Origin: Desulfovibrio sp. An276
Lineage (GTDB): Bacteria > Desulfobacterota > Desulfovibrionia > Desulfovibrionales > Desulfovibrionaceae
Direction: 5' to 3'
Length of the DNA: 64,000 nucleotides
NCBI RefSeq assembly: GCF_002159665.1
Contig: NZ_NFJC01000005.1
Coordinates: forward strand, 1 to 64,000
Below, in pieces: positions 53,178 through 62,817 of this stretch. The notes beneath the pieces are model-generated. The model was not told the origin of the DNA. It ran no database searches and saw only the letters and a list, made by a program, of their open reading frames with translations. Within the stretch, counting starts at the first letter, position 1; every line of letters starts with the position of its first letter. The position numbers were made by a program, and so were the translations under genes.

Positions 53178-53402
53178 TTATTGTTGAATAGCCTTGCGGT
53201 TGATCTTCTTTCCGGCAAGCCTTTTGCCAAGGAGAAGATAGAGAAGGCCTCCCACGACCGGCAGGAAGACACAGAGCATGAGCCAGGTGACTTTCTTGGG
53301 CAAATCGTCGTTAAAGTCATGGCTCCAGATGTGCCAGACGCCCCAGAGGTTGGGCAGTATGGGAATAATGGCAACAAGGACGTGCCACCAGGCAAAGGTC
53401 AT
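53178..53402 (-). CDS. Small membrane protein with PLDc_N (phospholipase D N-terminal-like) domain
   Basis: 74 residues with two membrane helices (VLVAIIPILPNLWGVWHIW and TWLMLCVFLPVVGGLLYLLLG), with D/N residues and KK between them, the PLDc_N pattern. Such proteins occur alone or before cardiolipin-synthase-like domains. It lies 9 bases downstream of lspA and probably shares its transcript. Function unknown. Confidence 0.7.
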   Translation of the reverse strand: MTFAWWHVLVAIIPILPNLWGVWHIWSHDFNDDLPKKVTWLMLCVFLPVVGGLLYLLLGKRLAGKKINRKAIQQ

Positions 53403-53411
53403 ATGTACTCC

Positions 53412-53912
53412 TTACTTTGCGGGCTGATCGAGGCCGCGCTTGTCGTGGCCCAGGATGATGGCAAGCCCGGCCAGGCCGGCCCCAACGCAGATGGCAATGT
53501 CTGCCACGTTGAAGGCCGGCCAGTGGGCGTTTTGCCAGTAGAAGTCCAGAAAATCCGTGACAGCCCGCTCGCGCAGCCTGTCTATGAGGTTGCCCAAAGC
53601 TCCGCCCATGACAAGGCCAAAGCCGAGCCACAGAAGTGGCGCCTCGCCGCTCTTGCGTATGAGCTGGACAATGATGAGGCAGGCCACGATGGTCGCGGCA
53701 AGGAAGAACCACAGCTGCCAGTCTATGTCCGAGCGGTTCAGAAAGCCGAAGGCCGCGCCGCGGTTGCGGATGTTGACCAGATTGAAGAGCCCGTCGAGGA
53801 CGGGAATACTTCCGCCCAGGGGGATTGTCTGGTTCACAAGCCACTTGCTCGCCTGATCGAAAACAACGACCAGGGGCACGGAAAAGAGCAGGAAGCGCCA
53901 GCGTCTGCCCAT
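53412..53912 (-). CDS. lspA: Lipoprotein signal peptidase (signal peptidase II)
   Basis: 166 residues, four membrane helices. The catalytic aspartates are in VTDFLDFYW and [11 protein letters not shown]; the NRGAAFGFL and [10 protein letters not shown] boxes are conserved. It cleaves prolipoprotein signals after lipidation; several lipoproteins are encoded in this window. Its ribosome site (CAGGAG) lies in the last codons of ileS, and the gap is 6 bases, so translation is coupled. Confidence 0.95.
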   Translation of the reverse strand: MGRRWRFLLFSVPLVVVFDQASKWLVNQTIPLGGSIPVLDGLFNLVNIRNRGAAFGFLNRSDIDWQLWFFLAATIVACLIIVQLIRKSGEAPLLWLGFGLVMGGALGNLIDRLRERAVTDFLDFYWQNAHWPAFNVADIAICVGAGLAGLAIILGHDKRGLDQPAK

Positions 53913-53918
53913 GGCTGC

Positions 53919-56741
53919 CTACTCCTGGGCTGCCAGTTCGTCCATGACGCCTGCGCAGCGGGGGCAGAGGTCCGAGTGGGCAGGAATGGTGCCGATTTCC
54001 GTGGAGTACATCCAGCAGCGCGGGCACTTGGTCCCCTCTGCCCTGGTCACGGCAATGGCAAGGCCCGCAACCTGTTCGTCGCGAACAGCTTCAGCGCCTG
54101 CCTTGTCCAGAGCCTCGATGTCGAGTCTGGAAACAAGGCAGTATTCGCGCATGTCTGCGCCAATCCTCTCAAGGCAGCCCTTGATTTGCTCGTCCACATA
54201 GAGGGTCACGTTGGTGTCCAGGGAGTGGCCGATCTTGCCGTCGCGGCGCAAAGGTTCGATGGCACGGGTCACAGCACCACGCACATCCTGCAGCACCTTC
54301 CAGTCGTTGCGCACATCCTCTGGCAATATCCAGGAGGAGCAATCCACGCTGCGCAGGGCAAAGACGGTCTTTTCGTCGCCCTTGAAGGCCGCCGGGAAGT
54401 AGGTGTAGATCTCCTCGGCCGTGAAGGAAAGCACAGGGGCGAGTTCGCGCACAAGCAGTTCCAGAATGTGGAAGAGTGCGGTCACAGCAGACTTGTACTC
54501 TTTCGAGGTCTTTGCAGAGCAGTAGATGCGGTCCTTCAGAACGTCGATGCACAGGACAGAGAGGTCTGTGACGCAGTATTCGTGCAGGATGTGGTAGACC
54601 CTGTGGAAGTCGTAGGCAAGGTAGGCCTGCTGCACGCTCTGGTAGATCTGGGCTGCCGTGCTGACGCTTGCCCGATCAAGAGGCAGAAGCTCTTCGATGG
54701 GCAGAATGTCCTTTTGCTCCAGCTTGTCCACGCAGCCAAGAATGTAGCGGCAGGTGTTGCGGATGCGGCGGTAGGCGTCCACAAGGCGGGCAATGATGTC
54801 GTCGGACAGACGCACGTCGTCCCTGTACTCCACACTGGAGGCCCACAGGCGAACCACGTCTGCGCCGTATTTGGCAATAATTTCCTGCGGGGCAATGACG
54901 TTGCCCACGGATTTGGACATCTTGAAGCCCTTGCCGTCCACCACATAGCCGTGGGTCAGGACATTGCGGTAGGGCGCGCAGCCCTGGGAGCCCAGGGAGA
55001 CCAGAAGGGAGCTGTGGAACCAGCCGCGGTGCTGATCCGAGCCTTCCAGATAGAGGTCGGCGGGGAAGGAGAGCTCGTCGCGCTGCTTGAGCACTGCGGA
55101 CCATGTCGTGCCGGAGTCGAACCAGACATCAAGGATGTCGGTTTCCTTCTTCCAGTGATTGCCTCCGCAATGGGGGCAGGTGAGGCCTTCGGGCACGATG
55201 TCTGCAAGGTCCGCCTCGAACCAGTAGTCGCAGCCTGTGGGATGCTTTGCAAAGCGTTCCGAGAGGTCCTTCATCCAGGAAGCGTCGTTCCAGGCTTCGC
55301 CGCAGTCCTCGCACAGAAGAGCCAGAATGGGCACGCCCCACTGGCGCTGGCGGGAAATGCACCAGTCCGGACGGGTAGCGATCATGTTGTAGATACGCTC
55401 GCGGCCCCAGGAGGGAATCCAGTTCACGTCGTTGTTGATGGCGGAAAGGGCCTTCTCGCGCAGGTTGTTGGCTTCCATGCTGATGAACCACTGTGTGGTC
55501 GCGCGGAAGATGAGGGGATTTTTGCAGCGCCAGCAGTGCGGATAGCTGTGCTCGATCTTGCCTGAGCCCATGAGGGCGTTCACTTCCTTCAGCTTCTCGA
55601 TGACCGGCACGTTGGCCTCGAAGACGTTCATGCCTGCAAAGTAGGGAACGGAAGGCAGGAAGCGGGCAGCGTCGTCCAGGGGAGAGTAGATCTCAAGGCC
55701 GTATTTGAGACCCACCTCGTAGTCCTCGGGGCCATGTCCGGGTGCTGTGTGCACGCAGCCTGTACCGGCATCCAGGGTAACGTGGCCTCCAAGGACAACA
55801 AGGGAGACGCGATCGTAGATGGGATGGGTGGCCTTTAAGCCCTCGAAGGCCTTGCCCTCTGCCTCGCCGAGAACTGTATAGTTCTCCCAGCCGAATTCCT
55901 TCGCGCACTTTTCCAGAAGTTCCCTTGCGACCACATACTGGCAGCCGTCCGCTTCCACAAGGACGTAGAAATATTCCGGATTGAGGCACACGCCCATGTT
56001 GTCCGGAATAGTCCAGGGGGTGGTAGTCCAGATGATAACGTAGGCGCGGGAAGGATCCGCCTTGTCGAAAATGCCTTTAAGCTTTTCGTCGTTTAAGGCA
56101 AAGCGCACATAGATGGAGTGCGAGGAAACGTCCTTGTACTCCACTTCTGCTTCTGCCAGGGCAGTGTGGCAATGGCCGCACCAGTAGATGGGCTTTTTGG
56201 CACGGATGACGCTGCCGTTTTCAACGAAACGTGCAAGCTCCATGCTCGTGGCGGATTCGAACTCCGGACGCATGCTCAAATAGGGATTGTCCCAGTCCCC
56301 GAAAACGCCCAGTCTGCGGAATTCCTTGCGCTGCACATCGATCCACTTGCTGGCGTATTCGCGGCAGATTTTGCGCACAACGTGTGCCGGCAGGGTCTTC
56401 TTCTTGCCCTTGAGTTCTTCCTCGACCTTGTGTTCGATTGGAAGGCCGTGGCAGTCCCAGCCGGGAACATAGACAGCGTGGTAGCCCTGCATGTTGCGGG
56501 ACTTTATGATGATGTCCTTCAAAATCTTGTTCAGGGCATGGCCCATGTGGATGTGGCCGTTTGCGTAGGGCGGGCCGTCGTGCAAAACGTACTCGCCATT
56601 GGGGCAGGGGGCATCGAGCATGGCTCTGTTCGCGTCTATCTTGTCCCAGTGCTCCATCATCTTGGGTTCCATCTGGACCAGATTGGCACGCATGGGAAAC
56701 TTCGTGGCAGGAAGATTCAGGGTTTTCTTGTAGTCACTCAT
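53919..56741 (-). CDS. ileS: Isoleucyl-tRNA synthetase
   Basis: 940 residues, class I. The HIGH box is HIHMGH in [23 protein letters not shown] is present as [10 protein letters not shown], the editing domain has the [10 protein letters not shown] segment, and a C-terminal zinc finger is CPRC...CPRC. The length fits the bacterial type. The ATG at 56741 ([11 protein letters not shown]) is the homologous start; further upstream the frame stays open without similarity. The arrangement ileS-lspA is common in proteobacteria. Confidence 0.97.
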   Translation of the reverse strand: MSDYKKTLNLPATKFPMRANLVQMEPKMMEHWDKIDANRAMLDAPCPNGEYVLHDGPPYANGHIHMGHALNKILKDIIIKSRNMQGYHAVYVPGWDCHGLPIEHKVEEELKGKKKTLPAHVVRKICREYASKWIDVQRKEFRRLGVFGDWDNPYLSMRPEFESATSMELARFVENGSVIRAKKPIYWCGHCHTALAEAEVEYKDVSSHSIYVRFALNDEKLKGIFDKADPSRAYVIIWTTTPWTIPDNMGVCLNPEYFYVLVEADGCQYVVARELLEKCAKEFGWENYTVLGEAEGKAFEGLKATHPIYDRVSLVVLGGHVTLDAGTGCVHTAPGHGPEDYEVGLKYGLEIYSPLDDAARFLPSVPYFAGMNVFEANVPVIEKLKEVNALMGSGKIEHSYPHCWRCKNPLIFRATTQWFISMEANNLREKALSAINNDVNWIPSWGRERIYNMIATRPDWCISRQRQWGVPILALLCEDCGEAWNDASWMKDLSERFAKHPTGCDYWFEADLADIVPEGLTCPHCGGNHWKKETDILDVWFDSGTTWSAVLKQRDELSFPADLYLEGSDQHRGWFHSSLLVSLGSQGCAPYRNVLTHGYVVDGKGFKMSKSVGNVIAPQEIIAKYGADVVRLWASSVEYRDDVRLSDDIIARLVDAYRRIRNTCRYILGCVDKLEQKDILPIEELLPLDRASVSTAAQIYQSVQQAYLAYDFHRVYHILHEYCVTDLSVLCIDVLKDRIYCSAKTSKEYKSAVTALFHILELLVRELAPVLSFTAEEIYTYFPAAFKGDEKTVFALRSVDCSSWILPEDVRNDWKVLQDVRGAVTRAIEPLRRDGKIGHSLDTNVTLYVDEQIKGCLERIGADMREYCLVSRLDIEALDKAGAEAVRDEQVAGLAIAVTRAEGTKCPRCWMYSTEIGTIPAHSDLCPRCAGVMDELAAQE

Positions 56742-56946
56742 TTGTCGCACTCGTGGTTCGGCACTCTGATTGAGAGAATTGGCAGTCTCGGGCGATACGG
56801 GGTATCCCGATTTTGGTGCATTGAGATGTGGGTTCTTCCCCTGTGCGCTTTTAAAAAAAGCGTGAATGTGAAGGGAAGACAGGGAAAGGCAAAAATTTAC
56901 GGTGCAATTGGGGGTAAAGTCAAATGCCCGAACGCCCAAAATCGGG

Positions 56947-57195
56947 CTAGAGCTGGCCGTCCCTTTCCAGGGCAGTGGCAAATTCCCTCAAGGCAGCAAG
57001 ACTTTCTTCCGCTTCCTTGGGGTCAAGCTTCTTCATGGCAAAGCCCGCGTGCACTATGAGATAGTCCCCCACCTTTGATGGCTCAGGCAGGAGCATCTCC
57101 GAGGCTGTGAGCAGGGTTGGGCCATTGCCCACACGCACCTTCAGCATGCTGTTTTCAAGTTTTTCCACAACCTTTGCGGGTATGGCAAGACACAT
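56947..57195 (-). CDS. hypC: Hydrogenase maturation factor HypC/HupF
   Basis: 82 residues beginning MCLAIPAKV, the invariant HypC start with the essential C2. [25 protein letters not shown] is the conserved C-terminal helix. HypC delivers the Fe(CN)2CO precursor to [NiFe]-hydrogenase large subunits. No other hyp gene or hydrogenase is in the window. It lies downstream of the nhc operon on the same strand, beyond a terminator. Confidence 0.93.
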   Translation of the reverse strand: MCLAIPAKVVEKLENSMLKVRVGNGPTLLTASEMLLPEPSKVGDYLIVHAGFAMKKLDPKEAEESLAALREFATALERDGQL

Positions 57196-57253
57196 GTTCC
57201 ACTCCGTAGCCCGTGTTCATGGCACGGGAATTTGTCTCTGCCCTCAAGACAAA

Positions 57254-57287
57254 GCAGAGCAAAAAGGAAAAAACCTTTTTGCTCTGC
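57254..57287. terminator. Terminator between the nhc operon and hypC
   Basis: A perfect 14-bp stem, GCAGAGCAAAAAGG (57254-57267) with CCTTTTTGCTCTGC (57274-57287). A second stem, CCCATCCCCC (57308-57317) with GGGGGATGGG (57323-57332), lies just upstream in the minus-strand direction. Confidence 0.75.
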
Positions 57288-57347
57288 ATCCATGAGGTGT
57301 TGTGCCACCCATCCCCCCTCAAGGGGGATGGGGGATATGCACTATTT

Positions 57348-57542
57348 CTAGGCCTTCTTATCCTTCTTGCAGCAGCACAACTTAGATTTGACCCAATCAA
57401 CTATCTTCAGGACGTCCTTGTCCTTGGTGGGATAGATGATGGTGTTCCAGATGAGAGCGAAGGTGGGCAGGATAAGAATAATGGATATGTATGCCCAGTT
57501 CTTGGAATAGATGAAGTACTGGTAAAAGGTATCAAATTCCAT
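57348..57542 (-). CDS. nhcD: Small fourth subunit of the nine-heme cytochrome complex (NhcD/HmcD-like)
   Basis: 64 residues with one membrane helix (WAYISIILILPTFALIWNTIIY). Its N-terminus MEFDTFYQYFIYSKNW and small size match HmcD-type subunits. The C-terminus is basic with a CCCKKDKK end. It follows the NrfD-like gene by 18 bases with GGAGACAACC before the ATG. Assignment rests on position and size more than on sequence. Confidence 0.75.
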   Translation of the reverse strand: MEFDTFYQYFIYSKNWAYISIILILPTFALIWNTIIYPTKDKDVLKIVDWVKSKLCCCKKDKKA

Positions 57543-57560
57543 GGTTGTCTCCTGCCGGCT

Positions 57561-58772
57561 CTAGTGGTCTTCCTTGAAATCGGGATGCTCGTACAGGATA
57601 GGCATATGGTAGCAGATGAACCTGTAGGCCGTGACAATCATGGTCACGACGAACACGGACACCATGATTTCGGAAAGACTGGGGAAGTAGCGCTCGGCTG
57701 CGGGCAGCTGGTAGTTGTAGGCAATCATGCTGATCGTCCAGCGGTTCAGCACGATACCGCAAACAGCCATTGCGGAAGCAGCGCGGCACAGAGGCACGTT
57801 CAGATCACGCGAACCCTTTGCATAGAGAATGGCAGGGGTCAGCACGAAGCCGAACATTTCAACCAGCCACCAGGCGCCGTAGGACGAGAAGAGGTAGGGG
57901 GCATTGCCATGAACCAGCATGTCCACAAAGCGCATGATGAAGTAGGAGCACAGGATGAAGGCTGCGGCCTTGGAGAAGCTCAGGGTTACGCCGTCTGCCT
58001 GGCTCAAGTGCTTCTTGTCCATGTAGGCATGCATGCCAGCGTGGGAGAGCATGCCTTCGAAAACCACCATGGATGCGCCGGCAATCATGGAGGACACGAA
58101 GAAGAACATGGGCAGGAAGGGGCTGTACCACAGAGGATGCAGCTTTCCGGGAGCGATGAGGTAGAGGGAACCGAGCGAGGACTGGTGCAGGGTGGAAAGG
58201 CAGACGCCCATGATGGTGAGCAGGATGCCGATCTTTTCAATCCAGTGCCTGTAGGTGAGCAGGAAGGGGAACTTCTTGCTCAGCCATTCTGCCGGGGCCA
58301 CCGAGAACTCAAGGAAAAGAACGGTCAGATACGTTGCAACGCACAGGCCGACTTCGAAGAGCACGGAGGTGGTGCCGGGGAAGAAGAACATGTAGGGCAG
58401 ACGCAGCGGATGGCCGAGGTCATACAGAAGGGCCACAACCACGAAGAGGTAGCCGAGGAAGGCGGTGAGCACTGCCGGGCGAGCCGCGGAGTGGAAGTGT
58501 TTCATGCCCATGACGTAGCAGGCAACCGTGGTAAAGTAGCCGCCTGCGGCCAGGCACACGCCGCACAGAAGGTCAAAGCCGATCCAGATGCCCCAAGGCT
58601 GGTTGTCGTCAAGGTTGGAGACGGAACCAATGCCCTGCGTGAAGCGCACGATGGTCACGACCAGACCGATTGCGAGCAGAATCCAGGTGATGATGTTGCC
58701 CGGGGTCGGCCTGAGCATCGGCCCCATGTTGAACATCTTGTCCTTGGTCGGGATGACGATTTTGGTTTCCAT
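57561..58772 (-). CDS. nhcC: NrfD/PsrC-type membrane subunit of the nine-heme cytochrome complex
   Basis: 403 residues, about ten membrane helices. Family signatures are PWGIWIGFDLLCGVCLAAGGYFT, DLGHPLRLPYM, and LHQSSLGSLYLIAPGKLHPLWYSPFLPMFFF. It should exchange electrons with menaquinone. The ATG at 58772 (METKIV) overlaps the end of nhcB (TAG-A-ATG), indicating coupling. It is the HmcC counterpart. Confidence 0.9.
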   Translation of the reverse strand: METKIVIPTKDKMFNMGPMLRPTPGNIITWILLAIGLVVTIVRFTQGIGSVSNLDDNQPWGIWIGFDLLCGVCLAAGGYFTTVACYVMGMKHFHSAARPAVLTAFLGYLFVVVALLYDLGHPLRLPYMFFFPGTTSVLFEVGLCVATYLTVLFLEFSVAPAEWLSKKFPFLLTYRHWIEKIGILLTIMGVCLSTLHQSSLGSLYLIAPGKLHPLWYSPFLPMFFFVSSMIAGASMVVFEGMLSHAGMHAYMDKKHLSQADGVTLSFSKAAAFILCSYFIMRFVDMLVHGNAPYLFSSYGAWWLVEMFGFVLTPAILYAKGSRDLNVPLCRAASAMAVCGIVLNRWTISMIAYNYQLPAAERYFPSLSEIMVSVFVVTMIVTAYRFICYHMPILYEHPDFKEDH

Positions 58773-58773
58773 T

Positions 58774-59859
58774 CTACTTGTCCTCCCCACGTGCGGCAGC
58801 CTGCTCGTCCAGGGCCTTGTTCATGGCTTCGCGAGCCTTTTCGGCCGCTTCCTTGCCCTGTTCCCTTTCGATGAGCTCGACTGCGCAGTCGACCGTCTTC
58901 TGGCGCTCTTCCGCAACAGCCTGCTGCCTGTTGGCCTTCTCGATGGCCTCGCGGCGCTTGGTCATGCCGTAGGCGCCACCAAAGATGACAGGCCAGAAGG
59001 AAATAATCATGGGCACTGTACCCAGGGCACCGTAGGTGAGCTCGCCCATGGGCTGGGTGCCAAGATGGGTGTCAAGGCCGACCTTGGACATGAGGGGAGC
59101 TGCGGCGGAAGCGTTGCCAGTGGGAATCTGTTCTGCTCCCTTGGGTTTGGGTACGATGACCATCCAGGCTGTGCCGCCGGCATCGTGTTCGCCGTAGATG
59201 TAGTCCACGTACTTGTCGGGATCCTTCTCGATGCGCTTGCGGGCAATCTTGATGAGATCCTTGCGGCGGCCGAAGGTGAGGGCGCCCATGGGGCAGGCCT
59301 CGACGCAGCCGGGAAGCTTGCCTTCCTTCAGGCGATCCTCGCAGAAGGTGCACTTCTTGATCAGCGGATCAAAGGCTTCCTCGTACTCGAAGGTGGGAAT
59401 ATAGAACGGACAGGCGACCATGCAGTAGCGGCAGCCGACGCACTGGGAACCCTCGTAGTGGACGGAGCCGTCGGGGTTCTTCACATAGCATTTGGTGAAG
59501 CAGGCGCTGGCGCAGGCCGGATCGTTGCAGTGGAAGCACTGTATCTTGCGGAAGACAAAGTCGTTGTTGCCGAGATCGTAGCGGTTCACGACTGTCCAGG
59601 CAGTGGGGGTGGTGCGGCGTTTGGTGAAGGTCACGCTGTGATCTTCGAAGGGCACTGCAGGAGCGGGCAGATTGTTGACCGCGTTGCAGCCCTTTTCGCA
59701 CTGACGGCAGCCTATGCAGCGGGACACGTCATGCAGGACACCGTAGCCATTGTCGTAATAGGGGAAGGTGTGGGTGCTGGCCTTGGCCACCTTGGCGGTA
59801 CCGAGGGCCGAGACAACGCCGGCAGTTCCCATAAAGGTAAGAAACTTTCTGCGATTCAT
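58774..59859 (-). CDS. nhcB: Periplasmic four-cluster ferredoxin subunit, Tat-exported (NhcB/HmcB-like)
   Basis: 361 residues. A twin-arginine signal MNRRKFLTFMG targets it to the periplasmic side. Cysteine motifs for four [4Fe-4S] clusters are CIGCRQCEKGC, CFHCNDPACASAC, CVGCRYCMVACP and CTFCEDRL...GCVEACP. A C-terminal membrane helix (LGTVPMIISFWPVIFGGAYGM) would anchor it. It links the cytochrome to the NrfD-like subunit. It begins 9 bases after nhcA ends. Confidence 0.92.
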   Translation of the reverse strand: MNRRKFLTFMGTAGVVSALGTAKVAKASTHTFPYYDNGYGVLHDVSRCIGCRQCEKGCNAVNNLPAPAVPFEDHSVTFTKRRTTPTAWTVVNRYDLGNNDFVFRKIQCFHCNDPACASACFTKCYVKNPDGSVHYEGSQCVGCRYCMVACPFYIPTFEYEEAFDPLIKKCTFCEDRLKEGKLPGCVEACPMGALTFGRRKDLIKIARKRIEKDPDKYVDYIYGEHDAGGTAWMVIVPKPKGAEQIPTGNASAAAPLMSKVGLDTHLGTQPMGELTYGALGTVPMIISFWPVIFGGAYGMTKRREAIEKANRQQAVAEERQKTVDCAVELIEREQGKEAAEKAREAMNKALDEQAAARGEDK

Positions 59860-59868
59860 TGAACCCTC

Positions 59869-60837
59869 CTACTCGGCCGGCACAGCCTTGTGGCAGGCAA
59901 CACAGTCTGTTGCCACGGGCCTTGCCACGTTCATGCCGTTGTGGCAGCCGATGCAGTTCAAGTGGTATGCGGCCTTCAGAGTAGGACGATCGGGGTTGGC
60001 CGGATCGATGGTCTTTGAATGGCAGCTGCCGCACTTCGGAGGCTGCATGGAGAGCGGGCTGTAATGATGGCAGGTAGCGCAGATAACTTCGGGCTGATAG
60101 TGGAAGGCGTCTGCAAGCTTGTCGTCCTTGATGCCTTCGACGAGGCTGGCGACATGGCGGCGGTGGGCGAACAGATGGGGCTTGTACTCGTCGGCCAGGG
60201 CGTCAATGGTGACCTTGGTGGGAGCAAAGTAGCCTACCTTCTCGTTGGCCTTCTTGTCGGTCACGACCTTGGTGGCGATTTCCAGATTCTCTTCCTCGCT
60301 CATGGCGCCGGAGGTACCCTTTGCGAGCTGTTCGGGTGTCACTTCAGCGTAGTGGCACACTGCGCACCACTTGTCGTCCTTCTTGGGCGTCACGATGCTG
60401 TGGCATCCGGCGCACTCGGCCTTGCTCTTGTAGTACTGCTCGTGGCAGCTGACACAGCTGACGGGCGTCTTGCCGTTGGCCCTGGGAGCGATGTTCGTGG
60501 CATGCATGGCGCGTTCAAGCGTGATGCCCTTGCCCTCGGGGCTGCCGGTGAGCGTGTGGCAGTCCGAACAGGACTGCGGATCGCCGGTGTGGTGACAGGT
60601 TGTGCAGTCTTCGACTGCCTTTTCGTGGACGAGATGGTTGAACACGGCAGGTTTCATGCTGCCGACGATAGCCTTTCCATCTCCTGTGACGGGAAACATG
60701 ACCAGAGCTGAGGGTGCGCCGCTGTCTGTTTCCTCGAGTTCAGCTGCAATCGCAGCGCCCGTACACCAGGCGAACAGACAGAAGGTACACGCTGCAGCCT
60801 TGAGAGTCTGCGTAAGCAGTGCCTTACCATTCCTCAT
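59869..60837 (-). CDS. nhcA: Nine-heme cytochrome c
   Basis: 322 residues with a Sec signal peptide ending near GAAIAA. I count nine CxxCH motifs: CTTCH, CSDCH, CVSCH, CAGCH, CAVCH, CATCH, CGSCH, CIGCH and CVACH. Length and heme number match the nine-heme cytochrome of D. desulfuricans, a two-domain relative of cytochrome c3. It would accept electrons from periplasmic hydrogenase through cytochrome c3 and pass them to NhcBCD. Confidence 0.93.
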   Translation of the reverse strand: MRNGKALLTQTLKAAACTFCLFAWCTGAAIAAELEETDSGAPSALVMFPVTGDGKAIVGSMKPAVFNHLVHEKAVEDCTTCHHTGDPQSCSDCHTLTGSPEGKGITLERAMHATNIAPRANGKTPVSCVSCHEQYYKSKAECAGCHSIVTPKKDDKWCAVCHYAEVTPEQLAKGTSGAMSEEENLEIATKVVTDKKANEKVGYFAPTKVTIDALADEYKPHLFAHRRHVASLVEGIKDDKLADAFHYQPEVICATCHHYSPLSMQPPKCGSCHSKTIDPANPDRPTLKAAYHLNCIGCHNGMNVARPVATDCVACHKAVPAE

Positions 60838-60926
60838 AAGAACATCCTTTGTATGCTAAACATCCCATACGACGGACCGCACACCGGTCCACCACCCTCA
60901 CAGGGCGGTCGCATACTCCTCTTCTC

Positions 60927-60955
60927 ACAGTAGACAAGAAGTGCCTAGAGGTCAA
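60927..60955 (-). promoter_or_regulatory. nhc operon promoter
   Basis: On the minus strand TTGACC (60955-60950), a 17-base spacer and TACTGT (60932-60927), about 90 bases before nhcA. Confidence 0.55.
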
Positions 60956-61367
60956 GGCAGGCCGGAAAGACAGCTCCATTCCTTTTACCATCCAAGTACC
61001 CTGTATCTCACTGTTTACAGGGGAATTTGCTCCCTTGTGCAAAAAAACGCAAATTCTGGCCAAGGCCGGGGAAGCGTGCACACGGGAAGGCAAAACTACT
61101 GCAAAAATACGCTTCGCACAAGGCTCGCCAAAAAACGGGCTCATTCATTTCCCTGAAAGTGTATTGTCTTGCTTTGTTATTTAACTGCACTTTTGCCAGC
61201 ATATCAGGCGCAAAGCAGCCAAAGTACGAAAACGGCAGACAAAACTCCTTGGCTGCCAGGCCATGTGCATCCCTGGCTCCAGGGCCGCCTGCCCTGCACC
61301 TTAAAGGAAGAAAGTGCTTGTCAGGGAGCCCAAAAGAGGTCACAAGCTTTTGCCTGGAGGAGATCCT
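60956..61367. other. Divergent intergenic region between nhcA and the TauE-type gene
   Basis: About 410 bases with no supported gene. Nothing recognisable other than the nhc promoter at its edge. Confidence 0.35.
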
Positions 61368-62129
61368 ATGTTTACCGCAACTCTGGGAACAGTTCTTTTT
61401 TGCTCGCTTGCGGCCCTTGTAGCCGGCTTCATAGACAGCATAGCCGGCGGCGGAGGGCTCATCACCCTGCCCGCCCTGCTTCTGGCGGGCCTTCCCCCGC
61501 ATCTGGCCCTTGGCACCAACAAGATGCAGTCGTCCATGGGAACGGCAGTAGCGCTCATAAGCTTTGCCAACAGCCATCTTGTGCTCTGGCGCGTTGCCCT
61601 GATGGGCCTGCCCTTTTCCCTCATTGGCTCCGGCATTGGCTCGAACCTCGCCCTCTATCTCGACGAGAAGCTTTTGGGCACCATCCTCATAGTGCTCCTA
61701 CCCATAGCCATGGTCTGTACAATCGTGCCCAAGAAGGAGCGAAAGGATGCAAACGTGAGCCGGGGCTCCCACATCCTGGTTCCCCTGGTCTGCCTTGCCA
61801 TAGGCACCTACGACGGCTTTTTCGGACCCGGCACAGGGAGCTTTCTCATCCTGGCCTTCCACTGGATTGTGGGTCTTGGGCTTGTGCAGGCGTCCGCCTC
61901 CGTGAAGGTGCTGAACCTCGCCTCCAACGTGGGGGCACTTTGCATCTTCTTGTGGAGCGGACAGATAGTCTGGGCCATAGCCCTTCCCATGGTGGTGGCA
62001 AGCATTGTGGGCAACTGGCTTGGCAGCAGGACAGCTGTGCGCCTGGGTGCAAGGGCTGTGCGCATCTTCCTTACCGTGAGCCTTGGCCTTCTCATGGTGA
62101 CCCTGATTGTCCGCACCCTGAACGGCTGA
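61368..62129 (+). CDS. TauE/SafE-family membrane permease
   Basis: 253 residues and about eight membrane helices in two similar halves. The first half has GFIDSIAGGGGLITLPALLLAGLPPHLALGTNK, the TauE/SafE motif; the second has GTYDGFFGPGTGSFL. Members export sulfite or sulfoacetate or carry other sulfur-containing anions. The ATG at 61368 follows GGAGGAGAT. It is divergent from the nhc operon; a sulfite link in a sulfur-reducing organism is plausible but not shown. Confidence 0.87.
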   Translation: MFTATLGTVLFCSLAALVAGFIDSIAGGGGLITLPALLLAGLPPHLALGTNKMQSSMGTAVALISFANSHLVLWRVALMGLPFSLIGSGIGSNLALYLDEKLLGTILIVLLPIAMVCTIVPKKERKDANVSRGSHILVPLVCLAIGTYDGFFGPGTGSFLILAFHWIVGLGLVQASASVKVLNLASNVGALCIFLWSGQIVWAIALPMVVASIVGNWLGSRTAVRLGARAVRIFLTVSLGLLMVTLIVRTLNG

Positions 62130-62153
62130 CATTGTGTCCGTATCTGTCCCGGG

Positions 62154-62783
62154 CTAGGGAATGGGCCTGTACACCTCATTGGCAAGGTCATATTCGAAAA
62201 GCTCGCCCTCGCGCAGGGAATAGAGCCAGGCGTGTATGGTAAGCCTCCCTTCCCCGAGCCCCCTGGCAACCCAGGGGTAGGCTTCGAGGTTTTTCAGGGA
62301 ATAGACGGGCGCCAGGCGCTCGCACTCCCTTGCAAGCTCTTCTTCCTTGGCATTGGGATGAAGCTCTCTTGCCCTGGCAAGCACGGGTTCCGCAACCCGT
62401 ATCCAGTCTTCCAGGGGGGTATCGGCAACACCCTTCACAAGGCCCGAGATGCCGCCACAGGCAGTGTGCCCAAGGACAATGAGGTCGCGCACCTTGAGAG
62501 AATCCACAGCGTAACAGGTGGCAGCGCGGATGCAGGCGCCAACTGGAGAGTCCAGAGGCGGGACCAGGGCTGCTATGGCCCTGTGCACGAAAAGATCGCC
62601 AGGATGGCAGGAAAAGAGCAGGGCAGGGTCCGTGCGCGAATCGCAGCAGGAGAGCATCATGGCGCCTGGGCTCTGCCTTTGGAAAAGTTCGCGCATCTTA
62701 TCGGGGTACCTTTCGCAATAGTCCCTGTGATAGCTCGGGAAAGCGTTTGCAAGCCTTGTGCAGGGCCGTACATCCCTGTTCAT
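62154..62783 (-). CDS. Beta-class carbonic anhydrase
   Basis: 209 residues. Zinc ligands are C46 in LSCCDSR (with D48/R50), H106 and C109 in GHTACGG. It interconverts CO2 and bicarbonate in the cytoplasm. The C-terminal WLYSLREGELFEYD is typical. The ATG at 62783 lies 34 bases after the miaA stop, so it may be the end of a coaD-miaA-carbonic anhydrase transcript. Confidence 0.93.
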   Translation of the reverse strand: MNRDVRPCTRLANAFPSYHRDYCERYPDKMRELFQRQSPGAMMLSCCDSRTDPALLFSCHPGDLFVHRAIAALVPPLDSPVGACIRAATCYAVDSLKVRDLIVLGHTACGGISGLVKGVADTPLEDWIRVAEPVLARARELHPNAKEEELARECERLAPVYSLKNLEAYPWVARGLGEGRLTIHAWLYSLREGELFEYDLANEVYRPIP

Positions 62784-62817
62784 TCCGCTGTTCTCCTTTT
62801 CTTCATGTTACCGTCTT

